Source: a virus. From it: 64,000 nucleotides of DNA. A model generated the notes under the pieces. The model was not told the origin of the DNA, made no database searches, and worked only from the letters and a program-made list of their open reading frames with translations. This document shows, one piece after another, positions 8,830-16,367 of the stretch. The stretch covers positions 29,825-93,824 of IMG/VR virus record IMGVR_UViG_3300025941_000001; one strand, written 5' to 3'. The first letter of the stretch is position 1. Each line of letters opens with the position of its first letter. The translations under genes were made by a program, and so were the position numbers.

Positions 8830-9549
8830 TCAGTAGTTGACCGCTGCTTTGCGGGGGAGGAACGCGGGAGCCGGAGTGTGGCCCCGGCCGTTTCGACCGT
8901 TGTCCCGCTTGCGGTCCATCAGCGTCGCATCGACCGGGTTCTGAGCCATGTTCGGCTCAAAGCGGCTGCCGGTGATCCGCTCGCGCAGAACCTCTTGCTG
9001 ACGCTCAAGATGCTGCTTGATGTTGGCGGCGACCGAGATCGCCGGATACTTCGAAGCGTAGAGCGTGAGCGCCCGGTTCAACCGAGCCTCGGCCGCGACG
9101 AGCAAACGCTGCGCGTCCGCGATCTTGTTCTTCGCATCAGTGACGCCAGCCTCGGCGTCATCGACACGGCCCTTGGCGATAAGTCGGAGCCGTTCGTATT
9201 CGTCCTTTGCGTCGAGCGGATCATCGCGGTCTTCATCCGGGTCCGGAGGTCCCATGATCTTCGCGGCTACAACTGCCGCCGGAGACACGCCGTTGGCCGC
9301 AGCCTCGGCATTGATGGCATCGAGCCCGCCGGTTTCATCGCCGGGTTGTTCGTCCTCGGCGACACTATCCGAGGTCTTGCGCGCGAAGCCCGGGAGGGCG
9401 TCGTTGATCTGCGCTCGGGTGATGTCCTTGTCGTTGCAGAGCCGTTGCACTTCGGCGACGAGCGGAGCGCCGTCATCAGTCCAGAGCTTGTCGTCCTTGT
9501 GATCGAAAGATTGCAGGGCCTCTGCGATAGCTGCTTTGGGGGTCGTCAT
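8830..9549 (-). CDS. Putative virion accessory protein with coiled coil
   Basis: 239 residues, soluble. The N-terminal ~60 residues contain KLWTDDGAPLVAEVQRL, a stretch common in phage head-region proteins of unknown role. Residues about 120-190 (ERLRLIAKGRVDDAEAGV onward) are heptad-like and likely coiled coil; the C-terminus is basic (DRKRDNGRNGRGH). It lies between the coat region and the neck genes. Could be a head completion or internal protein; function unknown. Confidence 0.65.
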   Translation of the reverse strand: MTTPKAAIAEALQSFDHKDDKLWTDDGAPLVAEVQRLCNDKDITRAQINDALPGFARKTSDSVAEDEQPGDETGGLDAINAEAAANGVSPAAVVAAKIMGPPDPDEDRDDPLDAKDEYERLRLIAKGRVDDAEAGVTDAKNKIADAQRLLVAAEARLNRALTLYASKYPAISVAANIKQHLERQQEVLRERITGSRFEPNMAQNPVDATLMDRKRDNGRNGRGHTPAPAFLPRKAAVNY

Positions 9550-9583
9550 AGTTTCACCTCATGGTGCGGGGGACAAATCGATG

Positions 9584-9605
9584 CCCGGGGCTCGAAAGCC
9601 CCGGG
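9584..9605 (-). terminator. TTCG-loop hairpin after repeat protein gene
   Basis: Perfect 9-base stem CCCGGGGCT / AGCCCCGGG (9584-9592, 9597-9605) closing a loop that reads TTCG on the minus strand, an exceptionally stable tetraloop. It lies between the stop at 9670 and the start at 9549. No T-run follows, so RNA stabilisation is as likely as termination. Confidence 0.5.
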
Positions 9606-9669
9606 CCGGGAAGCGACAGCGCGAGCCGAAAGTGTCCCCCTCTTAGCCCGCTGCCGTCGCCGTCCCGTT

Positions 9670-10365
9670 TCACGGAATGGCAGCGAGACTGGCGGCGGCG
9701 GAGACCGTTCGCGCGCCATACTTGGTGACCTTCGCGAAGATGACTGCGGCGGTGCTCGACAGGCGCGTTGCCTGCGCATCGAGATACGCGCCAAGCTGAC
9801 CGCCGGTCGCGCCGCTGGAATTGCGCCTCTTCGCAAGCGAGGCATAACGCTGATGGAGGTTGTACTCGCGGGGCGAGGGACCAGTCTGACCGGATACGTT
9901 GCTTGGCATTGGAACAGTCTCCCTACTTTGCTGCGGCGAGAGCTTCCCGCCGGTCTTGAAACTCGCTCTGTCTTCGACTTCGACCGAAACCCACTGACCC
10001 CAAAGACCGCGCACGGCCCTCGCAACCATTTGGTCCCGTGTCCCGGTTACCCGGAGCGGTCCCCACGAACCGCTGTATCCTTTTCCTTTGGCCCTATCCG
10101 GCTTCTCCGTCGAAGCGAACTGGCCCGAGGTGCCGACTGATCCTTGAGCCGCTGCGGCGTCGCGCAACTCAGTGACCTTGAGCGGTCCCCAAATCCCTGC
10201 CGAGCCTTTGAGCCTCGCAATGTCTGCCCGCTCGACTGGGCCGACACTTCCTTGCGCGCCGTCGTATCCGCGAAGCGCGGCCTGATCTCGCGTCTCGGTG
10301 ACCTTGAGCGGTCCCCAGATGCCGACCGAGCCCCTGAGCCGCGCGATGTCGGCTCTCTCCGACAC
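9670..10365 (-). CDS. Repeat protein downstream of major capsid gene
   Basis: 231 residues from GTG at 10365 (GAGG upstream). The N-terminal ~140 residues are six to seven imperfect 20-22-residue repeats built on RD(x)A..G..GIWGPLKVTE; repeats 1 and 3 are nearly identical, with ADIARLRGSVGIWGPLKVTE against ADIARLKGSAGIWGPLKVTE. The regular G/W/V pattern suggests short beta hairpins. The C-terminal ~80 residues lack repeats. It starts immediately after a strong terminator, so it is either read through or has its own promoter. A decoration or head-fibre role would fit its place after the coat gene, but is inference. Confidence 0.68.
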   Translation of the reverse strand: MSERADIARLRGSVGIWGPLKVTETRDQAALRGYDGAQGSVGPVERADIARLKGSAGIWGPLKVTELRDAAAAQGSVGTSGQFASTEKPDRAKGKGYSGSWGPLRVTGTRDQMVARAVRGLWGQWVSVEVEDRASFKTGGKLSPQQSRETVPMPSNVSGQTGPSPREYNLHQRYASLAKRRNSSGATGGQLGAYLDAQATRLSSTAAVIFAKVTKYGARTVSAAASLAAIP

Positions 10366-10380
10366 GACATTCGACGCCTC

Positions 10381-10417
10381 AAAAAGAAAAGAGGCGGCGG
10401 TTTGTCCGCCGCCTCTT
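10381..10417 (-). terminator. Strong intrinsic terminator after coat gene
   Basis: Perfect 12-base GC-rich stem (10389-10400 with 10406-10417) with a 5-base loop, followed on the minus strand by TTTTCTTTTT. It lies 33 bases after the coat protein stop and is the clearest intrinsic terminator in the window. Confidence 0.9.
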
Positions 10418-10450
10418 GGTTCACGCTAATTCACGCTATTCGCGGGAGCC

Positions 10451-11548
10451 TTAGCTCTCGCGGGTGATCAGGCGAGCCAGCTTGATCTGCTTGCGCTCCG
10501 GGAACACTCGGACCCACGAGTTGGAATGGGCGAGGTTGTTCGTGGTCGCGGCGTTGGTCGGGCCACCTTCGGTCGCCGGGCTGCCGACGTAGGCATGACC
10601 GACCGGATGGATACACCACTCGACGCGGTTGTAGAGCGTATCGCTGCCCGCGCCGTTACCACGGTCCGGGTTGCGGAAGACTTCGGTCGGGACGATGGGC
10701 GTACCCACGCCGAGACGGAACGAGGCAGGGCCGACCAGCCACGTATGGTAGATGCCTGCGGCGGTCTGCGCGCCGTTGGAAGCATCGCCCGCCGGGTTGG
10801 GCATACCGTCGTCCACGATCACGCGGCGGCCGAGGAAGGTCGGAATGTTGACCTTGCCTTCGCTATCCGGGATGAAGTCGATCAGGTTGTTCTTCTGGGC
10901 GGTGGAGTACACGATGGAGTGCATGAACACTGCCGTCACGTCCTCGGCCGCGTCGCCGAGCAGGGTCGCGGTGTCGATGAACGCCGACGCCGAGAAGTTG
11001 GTCACGCCAGCCGTGAAGCTGGAGCCCTTGATATCGTGGGTCAGGTCGTTCTGATGACCGTAGGCGGCATTGATGCCAAGCTGGCCGGAGCGACCGAGGG
11101 TCGGGTCGGCAAGCGCGTTGTTGGCGAAGATGCCGTTGGCGACCGCGACGAACGCACGCTGCAACCGGCGGACCCAGTAGTCGGACACGCGGCTCGCGAT
11201 GCTCTGCATCGGGTCGGACCCGGCCAGAGCGGTCGCCAGACGCATCGTGCTCCACGAGGCGTTACGGCTCAGACGAACCGCGACTTCGGCGGAGGTCTGG
11301 GTGATGTTCGGGGTCGAAGACGTGTTCGGGTCATCGCTCGACACGTTCTCGGCGGGGTCGCCGATGTCCTGCCAAGACGGGACCGTGAAGGTCAGGCCGC
11401 CGCCAGCGAGCAGGTTGTCGAGGAAGTCATCACGCGCGGCGACGCCGCTCTGGATGATCGCGGTCTTCTCCATCGTCAACTGTTGGGTATACGGCGTGAA
11501 GACGGCGGGGACGATAACGTCGCTGATCTGGGTGGACACGTTGACCAT
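10451..11548 (-). CDS. Major capsid (coat) protein
   Basis: 365 residues starting MVNVSTQISDVIVPAVFTPY; GGAG lies 7 bases before this ATG, so the 39-codon in-frame extension upstream is rejected. Motifs of the siphophage coat family are visible: GVAARDDFLDNLLAGGG, TVPSWQDIGDP, SRNASWSTMRLATALAGSDPM and SDYWVRRLQRAFVAVANGIF. Length is normal for an HK97-fold coat protein without a delta domain; a separate scaffold gene lies upstream. Flanked by terminators and preceded by late promoter copy B with a ~120-base leader, so it probably forms a single-gene, highly expressed unit. Confidence 0.93.
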   Translation of the reverse strand: MVNVSTQISDVIVPAVFTPYTQQLTMEKTAIIQSGVAARDDFLDNLLAGGGLTFTVPSWQDIGDPAENVSSDDPNTSSTPNITQTSAEVAVRLSRNASWSTMRLATALAGSDPMQSIASRVSDYWVRRLQRAFVAVANGIFANNALADPTLGRSGQLGINAAYGHQNDLTHDIKGSSFTAGVTNFSASAFIDTATLLGDAAEDVTAVFMHSIVYSTAQKNNLIDFIPDSEGKVNIPTFLGRRVIVDDGMPNPAGDASNGAQTAAGIYHTWLVGPASFRLGVGTPIVPTEVFRNPDRGNGAGSDTLYNRVEWCIHPVGHAYVGSPATEGGPTNAATTNNLAHSNSWVRVFPERKQIKLARLITRES

Positions 11549-11589
11549 GATAATCTCCGATGGCTTGTGGGGTGGAAGCTTTTTCAAGC

Positions 11590-11605
11590 ACCTCCCCATG
11601 GAGGT
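11590..11605 (-). promoter_or_regulatory. Leader hairpin of coat gene
   Basis: ACCTCC-CCAT-GGAGGT, a perfect 6-base stem with a tetraloop in the untranslated leader about 40 bases before the coat ATG. It may stabilise the leader; no direct overlap with the ribosome site at 11555-11559. Confidence 0.35.
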
Positions 11606-11675
11606 ATCTTGGCTGATGCTGATGGGGTCACGACTGCCCTGCATAGGGGCGCGAAGCCATTGCAAATTCTGGCGT

Positions 11676-11716
11676 GAGATTATCGCACTAAATTCCGGAA
11701 AACAACTAGTAAGTTC
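11676..11716 (-). promoter_or_regulatory. Late promoter-like motif, copy B (coat gene)
   Basis: Box 1 GAACTTACTAGTTGTT (11716-11701) and box 2 GATAATCTC (11684-11676). The spacing from GTTG to box 2 is 22 bases, identical to copy E. It lies between the terminator at 11723-11753 and the coat gene, exactly where a promoter is needed. Confidence 0.65.
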
Positions 11717-11722
11717 TCGCGC

Positions 11723-11753
11723 AAAAACGCGCCCCGTTTTTGACAGGGCGCGC
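11723..11753 (-). terminator. Intrinsic terminator after 11774 gene
   Basis: Stem ACGCGCCC (11727-11734) with GGGCGCGC (11746-11753), seven pairs plus one G-T, followed on the minus strand by TTTTTGCG. It insulates the coat gene from the upstream virion genes. Confidence 0.75.
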
Positions 11754-11773
11754 TCTCATTCGTGAGGCAGATT

Positions 11774-12217
11774 TTAGTCTGCGCCGGAGCCGTCAGGCAG
11801 CGTCACAACCCAGCTTGTGATCGCAACAGTAGCGTGCTGCACGATGGAAGTCGTGTTGAGGATCATGTCGGCGGCAGAGGTGCCGACCGTACCCTGCACG
11901 ATGCAGACGCCCGCACTGTCGTAAGCGCGGAAGTAGCCTGCGGTGCCGGTCGCCGCCGCATCGGTGTCCGACGTGATGGCATTGGCCGTAGCAGTCGCGA
12001 GGCCATTCGAACCCGGATCAGTTGAGGCGGGAAACGCCGTTGTGCTGAGCGTGAGCGTCGAAAGCAGCGTGCCGCTGTCGGCGGTCTCGCACGTTGCTGG
12101 CATGGAGCCCGAGAAGATTTTGATGTGACCGGGGGTGCCGCCCACATTCAACTTCGCCAGCAACGCGTCCAGCGCAGCGCGAGCCGAAAGCATAGAGACC
12201 ATAGGATTAGCAGCCAT
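11774..12217 (-). CDS. Small virion protein next to coat gene
   Basis: 147 residues, beta-rich, beginning MAANPMVSMLSARAALDALL with HIKIFSGSMPATCETADS, then ANAITSDTDAAATGTAGYFRA. This order is one I associate with a widespread siphophage family of about 130-150 residues encoded near coat genes, thought to be capsid or fibre accessory proteins. GGAGGGAG precedes the start by about 7 bases. Biochemical role unknown. Confidence 0.72.
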   Translation of the reverse strand: MAANPMVSMLSARAALDALLAKLNVGGTPGHIKIFSGSMPATCETADSGTLLSTLTLSTTAFPASTDPGSNGLATATANAITSDTDAAATGTAGYFRAYDSAGVCIVQGTVGTSAADMILNTTSIVQHATVAITSWVVTLPDGSGAD

Positions 12218-12247
12218 AGTTTTTCTCCCTCCTAGTAAGCTGGGCGT

Positions 12248-14350
12248 TTAACTGTCGAGGTAGCGGTACGAGTACCACTTACCGCTACCCGGCGTGCCCA
12301 GTAAGCCGCCGAGAATTGATTGACCGAAGCCTTGAAGGTTCATCACGATTGGCCCTTCGATAATAAGCTCGGCGTCCACGATATTTCCGAAGCCGCCTTG
12401 CTCGGTCTGGCCGAGGTTCGTGACGATGGTGCCGGAGAAAGTCTCTTCTCCGACCGCCGCAAAACTGGCGGGCGACAGGTTTGTGACAATAGGTCCGAAG
12501 ATAGCTGCCTCAAACGCGTCCACGCGTTGCGAGATGCCGCTGAGCACGGTGTTGACCGAGCCGACGATGATCTCCGCTTCAACGGCCAACTGACTGATGC
12601 CGGACAACGCTGTCGTTACATTGCCCGAGACCGAATAGATCGACGAGCCGTTGAGCGTTTGACCGATACCCGACAGCGTAGTTTGGATCGTGCCAGTGAA
12701 ACTCAGACTTGTCGATGAACCCGAAAGGCTTTGACTGATCTTGGTCAAGTTCGTCGCGATGGTGCCACTCGCGCCAGCCGTTTGCGTCCCGGACAGCGAT
12801 TGACTTGCGCCTGTCAGTGTCGTCGTGATTGTGCCCGACGAGTTCTGCGAGAAGTTGGCCGTGCCATTGGTGTCGCCCGACAGCGCGTCCGTGGACAACG
12901 TCCATTCGAGCGTGCTGTTCGTAGCCCACGTTTGCGTGCCAGAGCCCGATTGCGGGGCGGTCGTCCAAGCCAGTGCGTTCTGGCATGGCCCCGTCGTGCT
13001 GTTGCCAGTGGTGATGTGAGCGCTGCCGAACGTGTACCCGGCCGGTGCGCTACTGACATTCGTATTGCCCGTGGCCCCGTATTGACAGAGAAGGCCGAGC
13101 ACAAGATCGCTCGCCGACGAGAGCGCCCATGTCTTGCTCGGGAGCGTCGGAGTGAAGGCGTTGTCGTAGGTCGAATAGAGCCCGAGCGCCGTGTTCACGT
13201 CCCATGGTGCAGTCGGGGTCATCGACCCGATGAACGTGGCCCATGTAGTAAGCGTTCCGGAGGCTTGGTTCGCGGTGTTGGACAGCGCGATGCTGACCGT
13301 CACGTTGGAGCCGTGCGCGGCAGTTACGTTGGCCCACCAAACTTCTTGCGTGACGAACTCGACCCCGTTGCTCAAACCTTGGAATGGCGTGGCATCAAAT
13401 TGGAGTGCGCTGCGCCTGTGCCACGTATGGCCCGCGCTATCTGTGACGCCCGTGATCGGAACGTAGCCGAGGCCCACGCCGCCTTGCGTCAGGATATTAG
13501 CGACGATGATGCACGGGGCCGTATTCGTGAACGTGAACGTGGCGGGCGAGCCGGTGCCCGAGTTATTGTTGCCTGACGACAGGTTGCGAAGGTTCGCGAG
13601 ATCAATTGTCCCTGCGCTGGCCGACGAGCCGGTCGAAGTGCCGGAAAGCGCATCGCCCGTGAAGATGAACGATTGCTTCGTCTGAGTAGCCGCCAGCGTC
13701 GCAGTGCCCGCCGTGGCCTGCGTTTTGCTTTCGAAAAACATATGGAATTGGTTCGGCGACGTGCCGTTTGTTTGGTTGTTTTGCGCTGTCATACCCGTGC
13801 CAGCGGCGGATAAGGTCGAGTTGTTCGTCGAAGTCACTTCCGAGAGTAGCGCAATGAACTCGGAGTTGTTCTGAGACGTAGTCGCGCTCAGCGTGATCGC
13901 CGCCAGTGTAGACACTGGGTCGCCATAAGTCTGAGCCGAAGTGAGCAGGCCGGAGTTCGTATCCCATGGCGCGGAGGGCGTCGTGCTGCCCGTGATGCAT
14001 TGATAGAGGAACTGATACTCGACGCAAGCGCCATTGTTCGTGAGATTGAACGTGAGATTGCGGTTGGTCGAAGACACATCGTTCTTCCACCAAATTTCCT
14101 GCACGATGTAGTTCGCGTTCGCCGTGCTGCCAGCGCCCAGCCATGCCGATTGGAAGCGCACGCGCTTGCGGAGGTTCCACGTGCCGCCCGACGCATCCGT
14201 GATGCTGGACGTAGACGTGAACGAGCCGTTCGAATAGTACGAGATGAACATGATCGACACGCCGTTGGCATTGTTGACAATGCCTGCGGTGATCGTTGAG
14301 CCCGGAGTTGCGCCGGAGCCGTTCGAACTATTTGCATACGCGAGTGCCAT
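12248..14350 (-). CDS. Large two-domain virion surface protein with C-terminal repeats
   Basis: 700 residues, very rich in Ser, Thr, Asn and Gly, with no signal peptide. Two related domains of about 240 residues lie in tandem: WNLRKRVRFQSAWLG.. with IVQEIWWKNDVSSTNRNLTF, and WHRRSALQFDATPFQG.. with FVTQEVWWANVTAAHGSNVT. From about residue 500 there follow roughly eight repeats of GTIxTxLSGxSQSLSG spaced 22-27 residues apart. Such layouts are common in phage head fibres or adhesins. The ATG overlaps the stop of the 14350-14814 gene. Function as a surface fibre is inferred. Confidence 0.7.
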   Translation of the reverse strand: MALAYANSSNGSGATPGSTITAGIVNNANGVSIMFISYYSNGSFTSTSSITDASGGTWNLRKRVRFQSAWLGAGSTANANYIVQEIWWKNDVSSTNRNLTFNLTNNGACVEYQFLYQCITGSTTPSAPWDTNSGLLTSAQTYGDPVSTLAAITLSATTSQNNSEFIALLSEVTSTNNSTLSAAGTGMTAQNNQTNGTSPNQFHMFFESKTQATAGTATLAATQTKQSFIFTGDALSGTSTGSSASAGTIDLANLRNLSSGNNNSGTGSPATFTFTNTAPCIIVANILTQGGVGLGYVPITGVTDSAGHTWHRRSALQFDATPFQGLSNGVEFVTQEVWWANVTAAHGSNVTVSIALSNTANQASGTLTTWATFIGSMTPTAPWDVNTALGLYSTYDNAFTPTLPSKTWALSSASDLVLGLLCQYGATGNTNVSSAPAGYTFGSAHITTGNSTTGPCQNALAWTTAPQSGSGTQTWATNSTLEWTLSTDALSGDTNGTANFSQNSSGTITTTLTGASQSLSGTQTAGASGTIATNLTKISQSLSGSSTSLSFTGTIQTTLSGIGQTLNGSSIYSVSGNVTTALSGISQLAVEAEIIVGSVNTVLSGISQRVDAFEAAIFGPIVTNLSPASFAAVGEETFSGTIVTNLGQTEQGGFGNIVDAELIIEGPIVMNLQGFGQSILGGLLGTPGSGKWYSYRYLDS

Positions 14351-14814
14351 TACACGGGCTCACTGACAAAGAGACATCGAAGACCGGCCATAGCCGCGTC
14401 TGGCACTTCGGGCATCACAAGCCATAGGGGCGTGTGAGCAGGGATGGTTCGGTCGGCAAAGTCCAGCGTCGCATGTTGAGTGACGCCTTCGAAGTGCGCG
14501 GTGCCGATCACGTTGGCTCCGGTGCCGAGAAAGCCCGCGAGATTGTCCGTGAGGACGATGTCGCATGACCCGGCCGTTGGAAACGTGCACGAGACCGAAC
14601 TCAAGAGATCGCTCAGGCCGTTGAAGTAGTGCTCTCCGGTTTCGTTGAGCGCCAACTCGAAAGACTGAAACGACGTGAACGGGAACAGCGCCTCACTGTT
14701 GAGCCCGAGCACATGATATCGAACGAGCTTCCCCTTCTTGTTCCAGATATCGCTCTGGCGCAAATAGAAATCGTCGTTCAAGTCGTTGATGTAGAACTCG
14801 CCATTGACTGTCAT
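14350..14814 (-). CDS. Virion-region protein, unknown
   Basis: 154 residues, soluble and beta-rich (MTVNGEFYINDLNDDFYLRQ). Contains SCTFPTAGSCDIVLTD and ends CLFVSEPV. Coupled by overlaps to both neighbours, so it is made together with the two-domain surface protein and may be its partner. No family recognised. Confidence 0.65.
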   Translation of the reverse strand: MTVNGEFYINDLNDDFYLRQSDIWNKKGKLVRYHVLGLNSEALFPFTSFQSFELALNETGEHYFNGLSDLLSSVSCTFPTAGSCDIVLTDNLAGFLGTGANVIGTAHFEGVTQHATLDFADRTIPAHTPLWLVMPEVPDAAMAGLRCLFVSEPV

Positions 14815-15056
14815 TCTGGGGGTCCGTCTCCGCTTGAGCCCGCTCCGATAATACTCCCGCCGCCGCCTCCGCCCTTTTGGATGATCCAGTGACGTTCAAG
14901 GACGGTCGAGACGGGACGAGGTTTGAGCGCGCCGAGCGTAGCGCCCGCCTGTCGCGCCTTGCGCGCGGCGACAGAGACGCCGTACTTTTTGACGTATTCG
15001 CCTTGCGCGGTGAGGTTCCAATTCTCCGGAGCCCAAGGATTGGCAACGTTCGTCAT
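14811..15056 (-). CDS. Small NPW/WNLT-motif protein, scaffold-tail paralogue
   Basis: 81 residues. Residues 6-46 (NPWAPENWNLTAQGEYVKKY onward) match the C-terminal ~40 residues of the scaffold gene immediately upstream (NPWSKAGWNMTKQGALVRQL), position for position at N-P-W, W-N, T, Q-G, A, A, A-G, G-A and K-P. The rest is a Gly-rich tail with IIQKGGGGGGSIIG. The shared motif suggests both proteins dock to the same partner, perhaps the coat or portal. Own promoter copy C and terminator lie just upstream. Confidence 0.7.
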   Translation of the reverse strand: MTNVANPWAPENWNLTAQGEYVKKYGVSVAARKARQAGATLGALKPRPVSTVLERHWIIQKGGGGGGSIIGAGSSGDGPPE

Positions 15057-15070
15057 CGGTGACTACCTCG

Positions 15071-15108
15071 CAAAGAAAAAGCGTGCCGCGATATTACTCG
15101 CGACACGC
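15071..15108 (-). terminator. Intrinsic terminator after scaffold gene
   Basis: Eleven-base stem with one mismatch (15081-15091 with 15098-15108), 6-base loop, followed on the minus strand by TTTTTCTTTG. The downstream box of promoter-like copy C lies inside its loop and stem, so terminator and promoter are superimposed. Confidence 0.75.
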
Positions 15109-15130
15109 CGGGATTGATACTAGCAACTTC
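15090..15130 (-). promoter_or_regulatory. Late promoter-like motif, copy C
   Basis: Box 1 GAAGTTGCTAGTATCA (15130-15115) and box 2 AGTAATATC (15098-15090) with the same 22-base spacing as copies B and E. It lies right after the scaffold stop. Transcripts starting here would begin downstream of most of the hairpin and so would not be terminated by it. Confidence 0.5.
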
Positions 15131-15132
15131 GC

Positions 15133-15996
15133 TTACGCCGCGTCAGCGGCGGGCTTAGTTGCGCCGATAAACGACCCGGCTTGCGCCGCGATCTCGCCAG
15201 CTTTCACTTCGCCAAGCTGACGCACGAGCGCGCCCTGCTTGGTCATGTTCCAGCCTGCCTTCGACCATGGGTTGTTCGACCCGCCGTAAGTGCCCTTCGG
15301 TCCGCCGCCTCCGCCGGAGCCGCCGCCGACCGATGCAGGCCACCAATGCGGTGCCTTCTCGACCATGTCGCGGAGCCATTCCTTGGGGGTCAGGCCCGGG
15401 ACGGTGCCGGGGACATCCTTGGTGATGATGCGCCCGTCCTCGGTCTTCTCGAAGATGCGGGAGCCGCGCAGAACCACGTCGTCGAGGGCGGTGACTTGCA
15501 CCTTCTCGGCCACGGCAGCATCACGGACAGTGCGCTCGATGCTGTCCATGGTGATGGAGCCTTTGAGGTTGGTGACTTCGCCATCCTTCTCCATGACGAG
15601 CTTTTTCTGTGCGTCGAGTTGACGCTCCAGATTGGACTTGTCGCGCTCCAGCGGAGCGACAGCCTGCTTGACGCGGGCCGCGATGATCGGCTCAAGCTTC
15701 TCTTGGTCGAGGTGACCATCCTTGTTGATGGCTTCGAGTTGAGCCTTCACAGTTTCAAGCTCGTTGGCCTGAGCGTGGAAAGCCTCGGCGTCAACGCCAT
15801 CGAACGAAGCGAGTGCGGTCTTCGTCGCCTTGTGGTCGGCCTTTTCCTTGCGGAGGGCTTCCTGCACGCGCTCGACATCCGCTTGCGTCTTCACGCCTTG
15901 GATGCCGGTCAACTCCCACTTGCCGTTGCGTTCCGTATAGAGGTCCGCATAGCCCTCCGGAATGTCTTCGGCGGTATCATAGATTGTCTTCAACAT
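15133..15996 (-). CDS. Capsid scaffolding protein
   Basis: 287 residues. The N-terminus (DIPEGYADLYTERNGKWELT) is the typical opening of a large phage scaffold family; residues about 40-150 are charged heptads predicted as coiled coil. A Gly-rich linker at about 225-238 leads to a C-terminal NPWSKAGWNMTKQGAL motif shared with the next gene. Position between the portal block and coat gene supports the role. GGAGAAATCC precedes the ATG. Confidence 0.85.
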   Translation of the reverse strand: MLKTIYDTAEDIPEGYADLYTERNGKWELTGIQGVKTQADVERVQEALRKEKADHKATKTALASFDGVDAEAFHAQANELETVKAQLEAINKDGHLDQEKLEPIIAARVKQAVAPLERDKSNLERQLDAQKKLVMEKDGEVTNLKGSITMDSIERTVRDAAVAEKVQVTALDDVVLRGSRIFEKTEDGRIITKDVPGTVPGLTPKEWLRDMVEKAPHWWPASVGGGSGGGGGPKGTYGGSNNPWSKAGWNMTKQGALVRQLGEVKAGEIAAQAGSFIGATKPAADAA

Positions 15997-16025
15997 AGGA
16001 TTTCTCCATTACTGCCAACATCGGA

Positions 16026-16367
16026 TCATTCCGATGAGGACCCGGCCATCCGGGATTTGCGTTTGTGGAGCAATCCTTTGCCGAGGCGAAGGATATGCTG
16101 CCGGGTGATCTCCGTCGCGCCGTTGGCTCCGTTCAAGCGACGAGAACCGATGACGCGATGGGCGATATCAGTGTTGTCCTCGCCAGCGGTGAGGCCAACA
16201 CTAATTGCGGTATGGATGCGCTCGGCATCCTGAGCAGCGATGTTGCGCGCCCAGTGCGCAAGCTCGTGCCCGTGTATCTTGAGCACCTTCTTTTTGCCGG
16301 TGCGGAAGCGATGCTTGTCCCACGCGCCGCCGTCGTGCTCGTGATCTCCAATCTCTGGGTCGCTCAT
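16026..16367 (-). CDS. Short MuF-like head morphogenesis fragment
   Basis: 113 residues. The part from about 40 on (HWARNIAAQDAERIHTAISV, then DIAHRVIGSRRLNGANGATE and ITRQHILRLGK) matches the signature of MuF/SPP1-gp7-type minor head proteins (small-residue.G....GADG.TE.TR). Full MuF proteins are 250 or more residues; here only the signature section remains, with a His/Asp-rich start. Place after the portal gene block agrees with that family. It could be a compact functional version or a remnant. Confidence 0.62.
   Translation of the reverse strand: MSDPEIGDHEHDGGAWDKHRFRTGKKKVLKIHGHELAHWARNIAAQDAERIHTAISVGLTAGEDNTDIAHRVIGSRRLNGANGATEITRQHILRLGKGLLHKRKSRMAGSSSE

Noticed and set aside
8878-10140. 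420-codon plus-strand frame across two minus genes
   Set aside because: Runs through a terminator-type hairpin and antisense to the repeat protein; Arg-rich shadow.
10526-11677. 383-codon plus-strand frame opposite the coat gene
   Set aside because: Antisense to the major capsid gene and across its promoter; no protein-like features.
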